A stretch of 64,000 bases of DNA from Amborella trichopoda (GCF_000471905.2 NW_006500279.1:42263-106262), one strand, 5' to 3'; shown: positions 1-12,110, counted from the stretch's first letter. Numbers and translations are program-made. The notes: generated by a model from the letters alone, not told the origin.

Positions 1-1370
1 TGGATCTTGTCAGCAACCCTCTGGCTCAAACTCCCGCACCAACGATCGGGGCAACTAGCAGAAAGTGATGATTAGTGCTGCCTGTCATCGTGACTGATAC
101 TAAGAATGACTCCCCTCAAACCTTGGACCTCTCCAAGGCACAAATGTCTTAGATCGAAGGCAAGCAACAGTCCTTCAACAGGGTCCCACCTCCGAAAAAT
201 ATTAATCGAAGTGACTTCTACCCGCACCAGAATAATGTGTACCCCTTTGATAAGGAGTGGGCTCCTTCACTGCTTCGACTGCTACTGGAGCGAAACATGA
301 TCTAGCTGTCGTAGGTCAACACCGCAGAGTCGGTTGGGCAGAAGACACATCAGAGGTATTGCACCTATCACAGGAAAGTAGGCCACTCCACTCAGGGCTG
401 CTATAAGCTCAACGACACTATTGATGCCCTTATTAACAAGGGTCAGATAAAGCTCGAAGAGTTAAAGAAAGCGTTCGGGGTAACAGAGGCTTCTCACATA
501 GTAACAAATCAAGAGGGTGACGAGGCACCCACTATCCTCCATGCACTATTCTCCATAATGCTCTAAGAAGGACTCGTCACTCCCAAGGTGACAAGGCAGC
601 CCAAGTTCCTGCCTCCAAGAACTGAGAAACCCTAATGTGCGTATCACCAAACACGAGGCCATGACTTGAGCTAATACACTGGCTTCCATGAGCTCTTCGT
701 GAAGAAGATGCAGCAATGCCAGGAAGTCCATGGTAACCCAGAAGGATTCCCTCAAGTCCCTCTTCCACCAGTAGAATAAGAACTCCCAATGCAAGCCCCT
801 GGAAGCGCTGAGCTAGACCCTCTGTAGGCCCTCTTCGAGGCGATGCTCCAACAGGGTCTTGTCACTCTTAAGCCCGTCAGGCAGCCTAAAAGCCTTGCAT
901 AGGGTATGGAAAACCTATGGTGCCCATATCACTAAGTATGGGGCCACGAACGGAAGGAATGCTTTGGGTTCGAAGCTATAGTCACTCAGAAGGTACATGA
1001 AGGCCACATCATTTGCGCTGTTCTCACAGAGCGCTTCCAAGCCGTCACTCCCGTCTAAGAGGAAATCTCACCACAAGTCCCCTATGATCATGCACTGGAC
1101 CCCTCAGAGCCCTCGATTTCTCAGCCCTAGGAAGTCTACCATGGACGAAGTAAACTCAAGTCCCTGAAGCGTGAGGCAATCCACCAAGTAAGGTTTACTC
1201 ATCAGCACAATAGGGTAGACCAAACACCCCCTTAGGGATCCAGAAGGAGACGGGCGCTTAGGTCCACTCGTCGGAGGAATCGTCTCCCTCAGCCACCAGT
1301 CAAGGAAGAGTTTCTCAGGCCCCTTTCTCCACTGCCAATCTTATAAGACTTCATCCCAGGCGCAACTCGC
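1..1370 (+). pseudogene. gag: gag remnant with three CHHC zinc-knuckle-like repeats
   Basis: Read across several in-frame stops, this matches the gag of the - strand element (about 30.9-30.0 kb), for example the block around 240-300 with YPF-KEW and LLRLLLE. A repeated module follows: C-x2-H-x5-H-type motifs near 358 (CTYHRKVGH), 633 (CAYHQTRGH) and 914 (CPYH-stop-VWGH). Copies 2 and 3 are preceded by GLVTPK/GLVTLK and RQPK. Near 1165-1345 a basic stretch (RSKLKSLKREAIHQ) and PPVKEEFLRPLSPLP match the other copy. Gag would package element RNA in cytoplasmic particles, and the CHHC motifs probably stand in for the usual nucleic-acid-binding knuckle. The coding is dead: stops occur about every 30-60 codons. 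Confidence 0.75.
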
Positions 1371-1376
1371 CTTATC

Positions 1377-1790
1377 TTGTCGTCCAATCAGACAGACGTC
1401 CCTGAGTCATCAACAGCTTGGGAGTCATCCACTATGGGTGATGATGCTAAAAGCAGCCCACAACGGTCAAAGCCGGGGCAGAACCTAAAATACCCCCTGC
1501 ACCAGTCCATTTCCAATGACGATGTAAAAAGCTGCCCGAAACATTCTAACTCTTCTTCTCCTCCCTCATCTTCTATTTCTTCCACAAGTACAGCTCGACA
1601 GTGCCCAGACTTCGATGCTCTAAACAAAGAGCTCAGAGGCACCAGTCTTAGCAGGTCACAGCAGAAGCACCTAAGAAAGATACTGGCCCAGGCGACTGGA
1701 TTCTTGACAGTTGTCGACGCTCTGTCAACCCAAGCTAAGACTGAGCTACGCTCAAGCTCCTCTGCCAAAGAGGCCTCCCACATAGTGTAG
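1377..1790 (+). pseudogene. gag: Conserved C-terminal gag block
   Basis: This is the longest open stretch of the + copy's gag, about 137 codons. A Ser/Pro-rich low-complexity half is followed by a conserved block, CPDFDALNKELRG, then SQQKHLRKILAQ, then GFLTVVDAL. The - strand element has the same block at 29439-29804 (CPNFEALDREFKG, TQQKLLRTTLAQ, GFLTVADAL), so it was under protein-level selection before the copies decayed. The M at 1377 is only the first start in the open frame; the surrounding frame continues from gag upstream, so it is not a separate gene. Function within gag is unknown. Confidence 0.65.
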
Positions 1791-1997
1791 ATCTTGGAAG
1801 TACCATCCAGCACGAGGCAAATGAACTTGAAATCAAGGAAGAAGCTACAACCCCCACCTCAAAAGCTCAAGGTCCTCAAGTTTCCTGATCCTTCACTTTT
1901 CCCTAAGCCTCAACCTTAAACCTCTACATCATTAATACAAATACTTATTGCCTCCCCATCAACCCAAACCACACCAGCTGAACAACAAAGTCAACTA

Positions 1998-3201
1998 GTG
2001 TCACAAACCAAAACTCAACCAAAGCCTATTCCTAAACCTACCCTACCACCTACACCAGTGACTGGATCAGAAACACAGAAGACTAATGAGGATAAAGTTA
2101 AATATGATGTAATTGGGCACTTGAGAAAGCTTCCAGCCCTTCTAAGTATCTATGATGCCCTTCTGCTATCTAGAGAGTATCGTATGGCCCTGGTGCCCAG
2201 AGATGCATGAGACTGAAGTGGAGCCTATTGAGGTCGACCCAACCATCCTGAGTGGGTGCTTAACAATCTCCTTTTCTGAATATGACCTTTAGTTGGGAGG
2301 CAAATTTCACAATCGCCCCCTCTTCATGAATGGTGAATTACATGCCTACGCTATCAGTAGGATCATGCTGGATGGAGGGTCGAGAGTCAACCTGATCCCA
2401 AGAAGGATCCTCACTTAATTGGGATTAGGATCTAATGACCTAACTCTTACCCACATCATCGTACAAGGGTTTAACCAATCAGGAGAAAAGCCAGCTGGCA
2501 CAGTGCGTCTTCGCCTCAAGATAAGTGACCTCAACGATTACGCTCAGTTTCCTGTGATCGACACCGATACATCTTACAACGTCTTGCTCTTCTGCCCTTG
2601 GCTTCATGATCAAGGGGTGGTTCCTTCCACACTCTACCAATGCTTCAAGTACAGCCGAGATGGGACACAACACACGGTCTATGCTGACAAGAGACCGTTC
2701 CATGTAGTCGAGACTCACTATGTCAACGTTAAGTACTATTTCATAGACCTTTCAGCACCAGAAAACTCAAAGGATGATGATTGGAAGCCTGTGAGAGAGA
2801 CAAGACCCTCACCTCATGATGATGTCGAAGAGCTTGGGCGAATGATTGTGGACATATTCAAAGAGGAGGAAAGACAAGGCAAAATCCTCCCTCTGACTCT
2901 TATTTACCCAAGTATACCTTGCCACCTCTCCGAGGTCATGGTGTCATCCCCCAAAGACGGAGCTTCTTCTAATTCGCCAGAACAAAATGACGAGTTAGAG
3001 GCAACTCCTGAGACTAGACGTTCTAGCACTGAGGGTCACCCATACGCCGGACCAGCAAAAGGTACTGCACATCCCCATTGCTCTTTTAGAAGCAAGATTG
3101 GCACACCTACCACCAAGGAAGGTACTCCAAATTCCATCCTCCTTGAACAAGGGGATCACCAGCTGCCAAGAGAAGGTCTTACATCTCTCAGATGCTCCTG
3201 A
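1998..3201 (+). pseudogene. Gag-protease linker and aspartic protease of Tat-type pol
   Basis: The linker (about 2105-2210) reads DVIGHLRKLPALLSIYDALL, a block normally preceding protease in this clade. The protease follows in the frame closing at 3201. It contains NRPLFMNG, then the catalytic-type motif LDGGSRVNLIP near 2370-2400 (the family usually has DGGS-x-N), a stop near 2415, then LGLGSNDLTLTHIIVQGFNQ, TSYNVLLFCPWLH and GVVPSTLYQCFKY. This enzyme would cut the gag-pol polyprotein. From about 2760 to 3201 the reading is acidic and Ser/Thr-rich with no recognised domain. At least two stops break the region. The - strand copy has no equivalent, since its gag and RT are separated by only about 150 bp. 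Confidence 0.75.
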
Positions 3202-3672
3202 AAAGGTACAAGTAGACAAGAGTCAGCCCTCTAGCTCTTAGGATCAAGACCCCATGGCAGAGCTGAGAAGTGAGGTTCGTAGCCTCCAGAATCAATTGGA
3301 GGTGCGCGTCGCTCTTGAAGGAGTTTGTCCTTGAGACTAAAACTTATGACGAGCTTAAAAGAAATGCTCCTCGAATCAAAGCCAAGGCGCCCCAGATTGG
3401 AGTATTTATAGCAAACAGGCTCACCAAATCATGAGAACTATGAATCATGAGCTCTTGTCCAATAAAAAACTAAGGGGGGACGAAGCAACTGCTCCCCCAT
3501 TCGAGATCATTGAAGCCACATCAAGCGGTCAAAAGACAAAGTAAGGAGTGGGATATCCTTTTTTGTCTTACACGGTGAAAGGGCAGAAGCAATAAAAATA
3601 GAATGAAGAGCAAAAAGACATGTCACACACAGAAGGAGAAAATAGTCGATCCATTCATAAATCAAGTGGGCA
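3202..3672. other. Gap between protease and antisense ORF; pol domains missing
   Basis: In the - strand relative, RT, two RNase H segments and integrase occupy about 3.5 kb downstream of gag. Here none of those motifs is readable in six frames, so an internal deletion lies near this stretch. A purine run ending in six G (around 3470-3480) resembles a polypurine tract, but no LTR follows it. I recognise nothing else. Confidence 0.45.
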
Positions 3673-6600
3673 TTACAAGCTCCTTTTCTTTACAATAAAC
3701 ACCTTGTCCTTCGCTTCCCAAGCTACAGTCTCCTTCTCCAGCTTGTCAAGTTTCTACGTTAGCTCTAATATCTTTGCCCTTAGAGTCATCACTTTGTGGT
3801 GGCAGGTGACGACTTCCTCAGTGAGGTCCGATCTCTAGGAGACTACAGCATCCATCTGCTACGATTGGGTATTTACCAATACGGGGTAGTGCAAAAGTGA
3901 AGACTCCAAAGGGGTAACTGCGAGCTCTCTAGCCGTTGCACAGTTGCTTCTTCGCGCAAGGCCTTTGCCCTCCATCCCTCAAGTTCATTAGCAAACACTG
4001 TCAAAGTAAGGAAGGACTTCGGGCGCATTCCCTAAGGCAATCCCCCTCAACTGAAGGATCGTTGTTCCAAGCTCTTAAAGAGACAACTCCTTTAGCTTTG
4101 GAGGCTTGTTTGAAGCATCTAAAAAATGATGCCTAACAGCCCACTGAAAGTGGGCCTGGGCAGTACAGTAGGAACGACCACAATGAGAGGAACCTCAGTT
4201 TGCAGCCAAGGCCTCAAGTTCCCCAGATTCAGGGGCAACCTCAGGCTACCCTGGTACCTCAACAACTTTCTCGCTTAGATCCCTTGCCATGACCACCGCG
4301 GGCTCGACCTTCTCGTGCTCAGGTGCTGTAGCTTCACCCTTTGTAAGCTTTGCTACCTCAACCAGGGCAAGGCTGACCTCCTCACCTGGAGCTACTACCT
4401 CAGTGTCAGGCTACACCATAGTAGCCTCCTCTCGCAGGGCAATGACTTCCCCTTGCCTCCTCTCTTCTTGAACCTCCATCTCCAACTCGGTAGGTTCAAC
4501 ACCTTTTCCCTCTCTTTCTTTGCATTTGTCTTCTGGGGGAGCCATGTCAACTATAGGCTCCTCCATAAGGCCTACCTATTTGACAGCCAAGGGTACCTCC
4601 TCTAGGCCCTCCAAACCTGATCCCTGAGGGTGTCCTACTTCTGCATCCCCCACAACAACATCACTTGAGGCAGCAACCTCCTGCTGCTCGGGTGGTCCAT
4701 CTTCAGACCCTAGGGCTCCACCCTCTTCTATGACCACAAGATCTATAGGGATTTCCCTTTCCTCGGTAGGCACAACAACTTCCAGAGCTATAGAGGCCCT
4801 CTTCTCCTTTGCCGCCTCATCAGTCCTGTTCACCTCCATCAGGACTGGGCCCTCCCCCTTCAGCCACGGACGTCACTTCCCGATCTGAAGCAATTTTGAG
4901 CGGGGCAATGGTCTGAGGCACCTGCCTGAGACTTTGAAGGACTAGAAGAAGGTTTAGGTGAATGAGAAGGTGAATCCTCAAGAATAGAAGGTGATGCAAA
5001 AATAACAGGAGACATGCAGCCCTCTAACGAAGCCGAGGGTGAGGAGCTGCCTTCTGGCTCACGGACCACTGGGATCTTGCGCCCTTTGCGTTTCAAAGCC
5101 TTGGTTGCCTTCTTAGCAGGAATGTGAGGAGCCGTTGGGGCAGCCTGTTTCCTCTTCTTTCCCTTTGCTTGAGAGGTTGCAGCAGTTTTAGGAGAGCCCT
5201 TTCGAGAAGGGCCGACGGCTAGTTTACTATGAGGGCCTCTTCCTATCAACTCATTCAGATCCTGGACCAGACGCCCTTCATACCCGAGGACCTTACGACC
5301 TTCCTTCCATTTGAAAATTGCAGAGAGATTGTCAAAAATGCTCTCTGTCTTCTTCTCCATGTCAAGAAACCGGTGCAAAGACTTGTCCATGACAATTTAG
5401 GGAGGTCGCCCAAGGGTGAACCAGTCTCAAGGAAAGCGCAAGGTGAATACCTCCCTTAGCGGAGGAGTCCTTGCCATCTTCCTTGGCCTTGTCTCCTTGC
5501 TCAACGAGAATTCTCCCCTTTCTAGGGGTGATTGACATCCCAATACCCCTTGATGGTGATTCACTACCAGAGTTCGTGGGCTTCAATCGCTCATATTCTT
5601 CTTCCGAAATATGGCAGCATATATTTATTAACCTCTGTGAGCTCCAAGCACGTGGCCCCAGCTGTGCCAATGTGCCTCGGGAGTCAAGTCTCCTAGTGGG
5701 TTCCCAATTGGTCCTTCTTCTAATGAGCTACCTTGCTATGCCGATTCTCAAAGAATACGAAGAATGGGCAGCGATCGAGCCCGTGCTGCCGAGCAAATCT
5801 ATGAGGGAAATACCCCTCGAGTTTCGCACTGTGAACAGTATGGTAGGGAAGAACCCCGCCCCTGACACTCAGCATATACATCAGCTCCTTATTAGCAGTA
5901 GGAGCACCATCTAGGGTCTTGCCTAACTCGTCAACAAAGGAACGGTCTGTGAGATTCCCTACCAGGAAGGTGGGCCTCCTCATGTGAAGGTGGTTGTTGC
6001 AGAACAAGCTACGCACGTGGCCGGGAGTATGGAAGATTGCTTTCTGCTCAGCAATCCTCAGCATAAATGGGCACATCATTTCCTCTAATTCTTCGATTCG
6101 GAGGTAGGTGCCTTGGAAATAAGCCCCAAGCCAGCCATATACATAATGGATGGGGAAAGGCATCTTGAAGTCCCCTGGAAAGGCTTTGCCATCCAGTATG
6201 CCATTCCCTCCTTCATCGCCTTGATAGACCTTTCCCTTAGACATGGCTCCTAGGCCATAGTAGATACTGCAAAGGACCAGCAGTGCAAGTGCATATTTTC
6301 ACGCCCTCACCATGTCATAGGCCACATAGAAAGTGCCTAGATGGATAATGTCTGCTCCGTCAAGGAGAGCAAACTTGCACAAGAAAAGTACTAAATAAGT
6401 AGCCAGGAAGATGTGCTCATTCTCCTTCCGCAGCTCAAAAACTGGTAGGGCCCCTTTCCTCGATGATGGATCGGCTTCATCATCACAATCTCTATAGAAA
6501 AAGGCCACCTACTTGGTGAAGGAGACGCATCCCTTCTTGGTCTCAGACTAGAGCAGTTGATAAATTCCAAACAGCCCCTAAAGCTTAATTGGCGGGACTT

Positions 6601-7262
6601 CCTTCCCAACCTGTTCATCTTAAAAAATGACACAGTTCGAAGGCGCAAACTCGTCATACATGTTACCAATGAGCAGCATCCCACCAATGAAATACAGATC
6701 TAGCAGAGATATCCCTGCTTCCCCACGACCGAGCATCCATGTGTTGCTAACATGGTTCCAGGTCTCCAAAAGCACCTTGACTGTGTTCGAGCAACGATCA
6801 TAGTAGCCTGCCGAGCACTGAATGGCAGCCAGTAGGGAAGCACACTTCAGGATGTCCTTATATCGGTTGAGCATTCTTATGATCCAAGAAGAATACCCCT
6901 TAAGGTACTGGTGCTCCTCTTATACCTGCAGGGCAGCAGAAGACCATTCATGCGGGGGGTTTTTACCATCCTCTTACTTAGAGTCGGCAAGTCCCCATTC
7001 GAGGCTATGTACGGTGTAGGAAATGTAGAAGTCCTACCCCTTCCTCTACACTCACATTGCGGTCATTTTCTTCCCTCATCGCCAACCAGATAGGGTCAGT
7101 AACAAAGGTGACGCTTAAAGGCCACCTGGGTGCACATAAAGCCTCGGTAAGCCAAATTGGCTCACCTCTCACCAAGCTTTCACCAGTGAATTCATCGGTG
7201 CCAAGCTCCTCTGTTCATGAGAGGTTCTTTACGTCTGGAATAACACCTGAAGGTTGAGCCAT
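3673..7262 (-). pseudogene. Antisense ORF encoding a plant mobile domain (PMD) protein
   Basis: Runs opposite to gag in the element's 3' half. The start chosen is the ATG at 7262-7260 (MAQPSG), below a TATA box at 8335. Broken frames cover PMD blocks in family order: MLNRYKDILKCASLLAA with GEAGISLLDLYFIGG (6620-6874); EHIFLATYLVLFLCKF and DIIHLGTFYVAYD (6299-6508); LCSIYYGLG just before an open frame 5720-6244 with FPIHYVYGWLG and FPHRFARQHGL. A basic Lys/Ser/Pro-rich tail (4860-5390), an acidic stretch (4576-4839) and a heptad-like stretch near 3700-3840 (DLTEEV, KLDKLEKE) follow, ending at a TAA at 3675-3673. PMD domains are shared by some plant host proteins and by extra ORFs of Ty3/gypsy elements. 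Function is unknown. At least four frameshifts or stops make it a pseudogene. Confidence 0.75.
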
Positions 7263-8328
7263 TGGATAAAAAAGCTTCGCTGTCAAAGGATGCTAAGCGG
7301 TCGCGAAAAATTGCACTCATAGGGGCGTATCGCCAATTGGTTACTCAAGGCATAATGCTGGCAAGCTATCAACATCTCGCAACCAAGGGCAGGGTTATCG
7401 CCATCTGCTCGTTGAGATGGTATTGCCGCGCATAGAAGACAAGACTATCGTTGTCTCACGGCTAAGGAACTGTTGTTGTCAGCTCGTTGAGATGGTATCG
7501 TCGTGTGCAGAAGGCAGGCTATCGCCATCTAGTAACCAAGGGGCTATCGCCGGCTGCAAAAGTAAAGCACTTGATGCCACCTGTGCTCCAGTTGTTCGCA
7601 CACGTCGCACGTGCAATGTACCACATCCCTTGAAATATGGGCACGCCACCTGACAATCGCGACGTGGCCTGTCGCCGCGTGTGCGGAAGGTGACCATTCG
7701 TCGTCTCACAACCCTTTGCCTCACTACCATTGCAGGCCTGTGACGCCTTGGGTTCTCACTGATGCTTCCTCTTCTCATCAAAAACTTACTCCTGTTGACT
7801 GGAATACCCTTCCTTGCCTTCTACTAGCTACCAGAGTTGGTAAAAAACGACCGAAATCCCTGGAAAGTTCCCTGTGACCCTATGGATTTCCCTTCTCCTT
7901 GTTTTCGCACTCTAGTAGTTCACCACAAAATCACTATAATTCCACTGAGTTTTTGGTAAGCCCACTGCTGCTTCTCCTTCTTCTCATCCAATGGCCAGAA
8001 GATCGTCAGACTCCCCTAACTTCTCTATAACCTCCCTTTCAGCCTCAAGACTATCTGAAAAGCACCACAACTCTGGCAGAGCACCACTGCAAATCTCGCT
8101 AAGGCACTGAGACCCCGTCCCTTACTCAGGAGAGCCTTGACACTCTCCAAAACACTCGTAAGCACGTCGCAAAAGCCCAGGACCTGCTGAAGCTCGTCAG
8201 AAAAGCTCCTGAAGGCCTGCCTGCTGTAAATTTGCCCGAGAAGTTCTAGTTGGAAAAATCTTGACGAAGGCTTCAGCTCTCTCTCTCTCTAAAAATTCTC
8301 TTCAATTATTTTACCCTTCGGCAACCCC
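7263..8328 (-). other. Presumptive 5' leader of the antisense ORF
   Basis: There is about 1.07 kb between the antisense TATA box and the antisense ATG. No coding potential is recognised. From about 7360 to 7560 it holds imperfect repeats of a TATCGCCATC-type word joined to CTCGTTGAGATGGTAT, related to the 25-26 bp array at 8450-8930. A short CT run sits at 8278-8290, just downstream of the TATA box in the antisense direction. The leader role is an inference from position. Confidence 0.35.
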
Positions 8329-8335
8329 TTTTATA
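8329..8335 (-). promoter_or_regulatory. TATA box proposed for the antisense PMD ORF
   Basis: The minus strand reads TATAAAAGGGG, followed by GCCGAAGGGTAAAA. The - strand element has a matching arrangement on the opposite strand at 24779: TATAAGGGGG, then ACCGAAGGTAAAA about 35 bp on. Conservation in two diverged copies, in the same orientation relative to the element, supports a real antisense promoter. It lies about 1.07 kb upstream of the proposed ATG. Confidence 0.5.
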
Positions 8336-8447
8336 ATTAGTAGTGTCATAAACTTCTCCTCACAAGTTCAAAAAGACGTTCCAGTCCTCAGCTTCTGACG
8401 GCAATAAGACCAGGCTGGGGTGGGTCAAGCTTGAGACCCGAAAGGGT

Positions 8448-8930
8448 TATCATCGTGTGCTTTGCCCAGAGGCTATCGTCATGCACTTCGTCAAGGAGCC
8501 ATCGCAGTGTGCTTCGTCAATGAGCCATCATCGTGTGCTTCGTCAAGGGCCATCACTGCTCGCTTCGTCAAGGAGCCATTGTCGTGTGCTTCGTCAAGGA
8601 GCCATCTCCATGTGCTTCATCAAGGGCCATCGTCGTGCGCTTCGTCAAGAGCCAATCTGTGTGCTTCTTCAAAGGCCATCGTCCCACGCTTCGTCAAGGG
8701 GCTATCGTTGTGTGCTTCACCCAGAAGCCATCGACGTGTGCTTCATCAAGGGCCATCATTGCGCACTTCGTCAAGGAGCCATCGCCGTGCACTTTGTTAA
8801 GGGCTATCGTCGCTCTCCTTCGTCAAGGGCCATCATCGTGCGCTTCGTCAAGGGCTATCATCGCGCACTTCATCAAGGATTTAGCACCATGCGCCTCACC
8901 AAGTGGCTAACGCCGCGTACCCTTCATCAA
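8448..8930 (+). repeat. 25-26 bp tandem repeat array in the element 3' region
   Basis: About 16-18 imperfect copies of a unit like CCATCGTCGTGCGCTTCGTC plus AAGGG. Open frames over it are translations of the repeat (SCASSRAI-type or VRFVKGYH-type peptides). Arrays between pol and the 3' LTR are typical of Tat elements. Confidence 0.8.
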
Positions 8931-8999
8931 GAGCTTAACACCACATGCACCATCCAAAACTTAGTACCATGCGCATGCCATGACACTCTCATTTGGACC

Positions 9000-10980
9000 T
9001 TCGTCCTGCATCCCCAAGAAGTACATTCCTTGCACCATAAGCTCACTCCTCCGGGAGTCGAGTCCCCAATTATGACTCTATTCCCCCTGGAGTCACATTC
9101 TTCCCACACAATGGTCCGCTTGCATGACCCTAAACTGCACAGCCATGGTCCATGCTGCATGACCTTAAACTACACAGCCATGGTCCTAGCCGCATGACCT
9201 TAAACTGCACAACCACAGTCTAGTTGCACGACCTTAAACTGCATGGTCCAAACTATATGACCCTAAACTGTAGAGGAGGTCTAGTTGCACGACCTTAAAC
9301 TGTGTGGTCTTAGCCGCATGACTTTAAACTGCATAGCCATGGTCCGAGCTACAAGATCTTAAAACTATAACATACGTCCCTATAGGAAAATGATAAACAA
9401 CGTGACAAATAGTCCACACGTATGACTTTAAACTGTGAAATGGACGCACCCCTTCGCCAAGTGTATTTCATCAACATCCCCAGTGGAGTTAGGTGTATGC
9501 AAAAGAAAAAGGGAATCATGCTTCCCCTTCAATCCCCAGTGGGTCTATTTCACACCAACACCATAGTAGGAGTCACATCCTATTGCGACCCACTACCCCC
9601 AGGGAGTTAGGGATATTCTTATCCTTTCAACCCCCAGTGGGGTTGTATCTATACTCTAGCATGTCATTCTCAAAAGAGTTACATCATACCATTACTCATC
9701 ATCCTCAGGGAGTCACACTTACCCTCTTAATCCCCCGTGAAGTCCGCTTTCGCTTGCCACTCCTTGTAGAGCCACCATCTTCATTCAAATCTCTCTGCTT
9801 GTGTATAGCCTCAACTATCTTTATCCCCAGGGAGTCAGATTACTATCCATAAACCTATTCCCCATGCAGTTTCACCTACATTGCGACCCATAAAATGGTT
9901 CATGCTGCATGACTTAAACTGCACAGCCGTGGTCCGCACTGCATGACTTCAAATTTCATAGCCATGGTCCAAACTATATGACCCTAAATTGTAGCGAAGG
10001 TCTAGTTGCACGACCTTAAACTACCTAGTCCTAGCTACATGACTTTAAACTGCCTAGTCCTAGCTGCATGTCTTTAAACTGCATAGCCACGGTTCGAACT
10101 ATATGATTATAAACCATAGTCTACGTCCTAGTCACATGACATTAAAAGGCTTAACATCATGGTCCAAACTATATGACCTTAAACTATAGCGGAGGTCTAG
10201 TTGCACGACCTTAAACTGTAGGGTCTTAATTGCATGAATTTAAACTGCATGACCTTAAACCATAGTGCACATCTTGATCGCATGACGTTAAACTGCTTTG
10301 CCCAGGTCCAGGAGGCATGACCTTAAAGACGCCCCCACATACGTGTACACACCTTTTACGTGCATCTTCATGCACGTCCTCTCTAACCTACCCATTCGTG
10401 TGCGAACACCACCTCCATTACCTCTTTAGTGAGACCACACACACGCACATGCCTTTTACATGCATCTTTATGCACGTCTTCCCTAATCGACCCGTTCGTG
10501 GTCCTAGTTGTATGACTTTAAGCTGCATAACCACGGTCCAATCTATATGACCTTAAACCATAGTGCACGTCTTGGCCGCATGATGTTAAATTGCTTTGCG
10601 TAGGTCCCGGAGGCACGACTGTAAACTTGCCCCCACATGCGCGCACACCCCCTTTACGTGCATTTTCACGCACACTTTCCCTAATCGACCCATTCGTGAG
10701 TCTCACCCATACTCACCGTCAGCTAGTGGGTCACCACTTTTCACCCACCATTCATCATCTTCCATCTTTCATAAGTACCCTCATGCCATCTCCCCTAAGC
10801 GAGTCAAGACCATTATCATACTCACTCTATGGCCTCCACAGATTGCCATTTTTTACCACTCTGGTCCAACTGTATGACCCTAAACTACAGTGCGCATCCT
10901 AGCCGCATGATATTAAAAGGCTTCGTATAGGGTCTCGAAGGCATGACCCTAAACACACCTTCACAAAAAAAAGTCATGGT
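9000..10980 (+). repeat. Mixed degenerate repeats of the 3' untranslated region
   Basis: Two repeat families are visible. One has 28-40 bp units around GCATGACCTTAAACTGCA joined to CAGCCATGGTCC, at about 9110-9360, 9890-10300 and 10500-10580. The other, about 9440-9850, repeats a CCCCCAGTGGGGT-like word with GGAGTCACA. Two copies of an ACACACCTTTTACGTGCATC-like block lie at about 10325-10500 and 10630-10700. The same families occur inverted at about 23.2-24.2 kb in the - strand element, that is in the same relative orientation. No gene is seen. Confidence 0.7.
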
Positions 10981-12110
10981 GTACACTTGGACAAGGGAAC
11001 GTCATGAGTAAAAATGATAGACAGGCATAGTCATGAAACCATGAGTAAAAGATTTCTGTGAAAACAAAAACCCAGGCATGGTGAAAACCCCAAAAGGGCA
11101 TTGTGAGCAAAAACGGATGAAAAGGGTGGAAATGGCCGCAAGATCATGGGTAAAAGAGCCCACAAACAAAGTAAATTGGTGAAAGCCGTCTTTACAGTGC
11201 CACTTCCCTTGTTCAAGTGAAAACCCGCAAAAGGGCGCTTGGACCAACAAAACAGGTTGATACAACACCACAGCCTCAGTCGACACACAATTGCCAAACA
11301 GTCATAATTCTAGCTGGCGAGGTCTACACAAAATCCTCAACTGCCAGCATCTAATCCAATCACAACACAAAATGGCTCACCTGGGAGTGAGAGCCTCATA
11401 GGATCTCCCACACTTCACCTCCAAAAACAACAAGAGTCCTTGAGGGTGAGGACGACGACCGAAAGATCCATCCAAAATGCTAAAAGATCATCGCGAAGGC
11501 AAGAAACTGACAAAGCCAGGGACTAACCTGCCAGAGACTTTAGGGTTGTTCCTTACCATCGAGATCGTCTCTCCAAAAGCCTTAGCCGACAGGCTCAGAT
11601 ATTCGAGACAGGTCAGAAGCCCCCGACTAGATCAGGCACGATGGGGCCCACGACGCCGCCTCCCCAAAATTCTCCCCAGTCGACAGGCCCAGATCTTTGG
11701 GAAGGGTCAGATTCCCCCGAATGGACCTACAAGACGGACCTACAGAGATACCCTGATCATCAAAAGCAAACCTGGTGTAGTAGCAAATAATGCCAACCAA
11801 AGGTTCATAGCACTTAGCCTCCAAATAGGCTCGATTCCGACCAATGAGGTCCTTACAAAATCCTCAAGCTGTCAAAATTGTAAATAGTCCCTCGAGGGTA
11901 AGGACTTCGACAGGATCCCTCAAAAGTCTCTTTTCCACTTAAAGTCTCCACGGATGGACTCGTACAATGCGTACAGACGTCTGAGCATCCTAGTTACAAC
12001 ATTACGTGGATCTCCTCGACATTCATGTAGCCCGTTGGCTAGCCAGGGGAAATTTCTAGAATGATTGTACTTCTCGCTTATCTTGAAGCACAACATTCGG
12101 CGGGGCATAC
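10981..12110 (+). other. 3' untranslated region up to the 3' LTR, with G-rich pre-LTR motif
   Basis: Non-coding and homologous to 22161-23240 of the - strand element read in reverse; the stretch with CCACTTCCCTTGTTCAAGTG and CGCTTGGACCAA is shared. The last bases before the LTR read CAACATTCGGCGGGGCATAC, against CAACATTCAGCGGGGCAAGC in the other copy. This conserved G-run is the best candidate for the polypurine tract that primes plus-strand DNA, although it is not purely purine. A 136-codon open frame at 11477-11887 resembles nothing I know. Confidence 0.6.

Noticed and set aside
3460..3490. Purine run with six G as a polypurine tract
   Set aside because: No LTR start follows, and the homologous pre-LTR motif is at 12091-12110 in this element.
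8448..8930. CRISPR-like regular repeats
   Set aside because: Units are contiguous and degenerate with no unique spacers, and the context is a plant retrotransposon.
8457..9197. A 246-codon open frame with CASSRAI and HFVKGYR-like repeats
   Set aside because: It reads through the 25-26 bp tandem array; other frames over the array are also open, so openness follows from the repeat.
11477..11887. A 136-codon open frame in the 3' region of the + element
   Set aside because: No recognised motif, no counterpart in the - copy's homologous region, and it lies in the non-coding 3' region.
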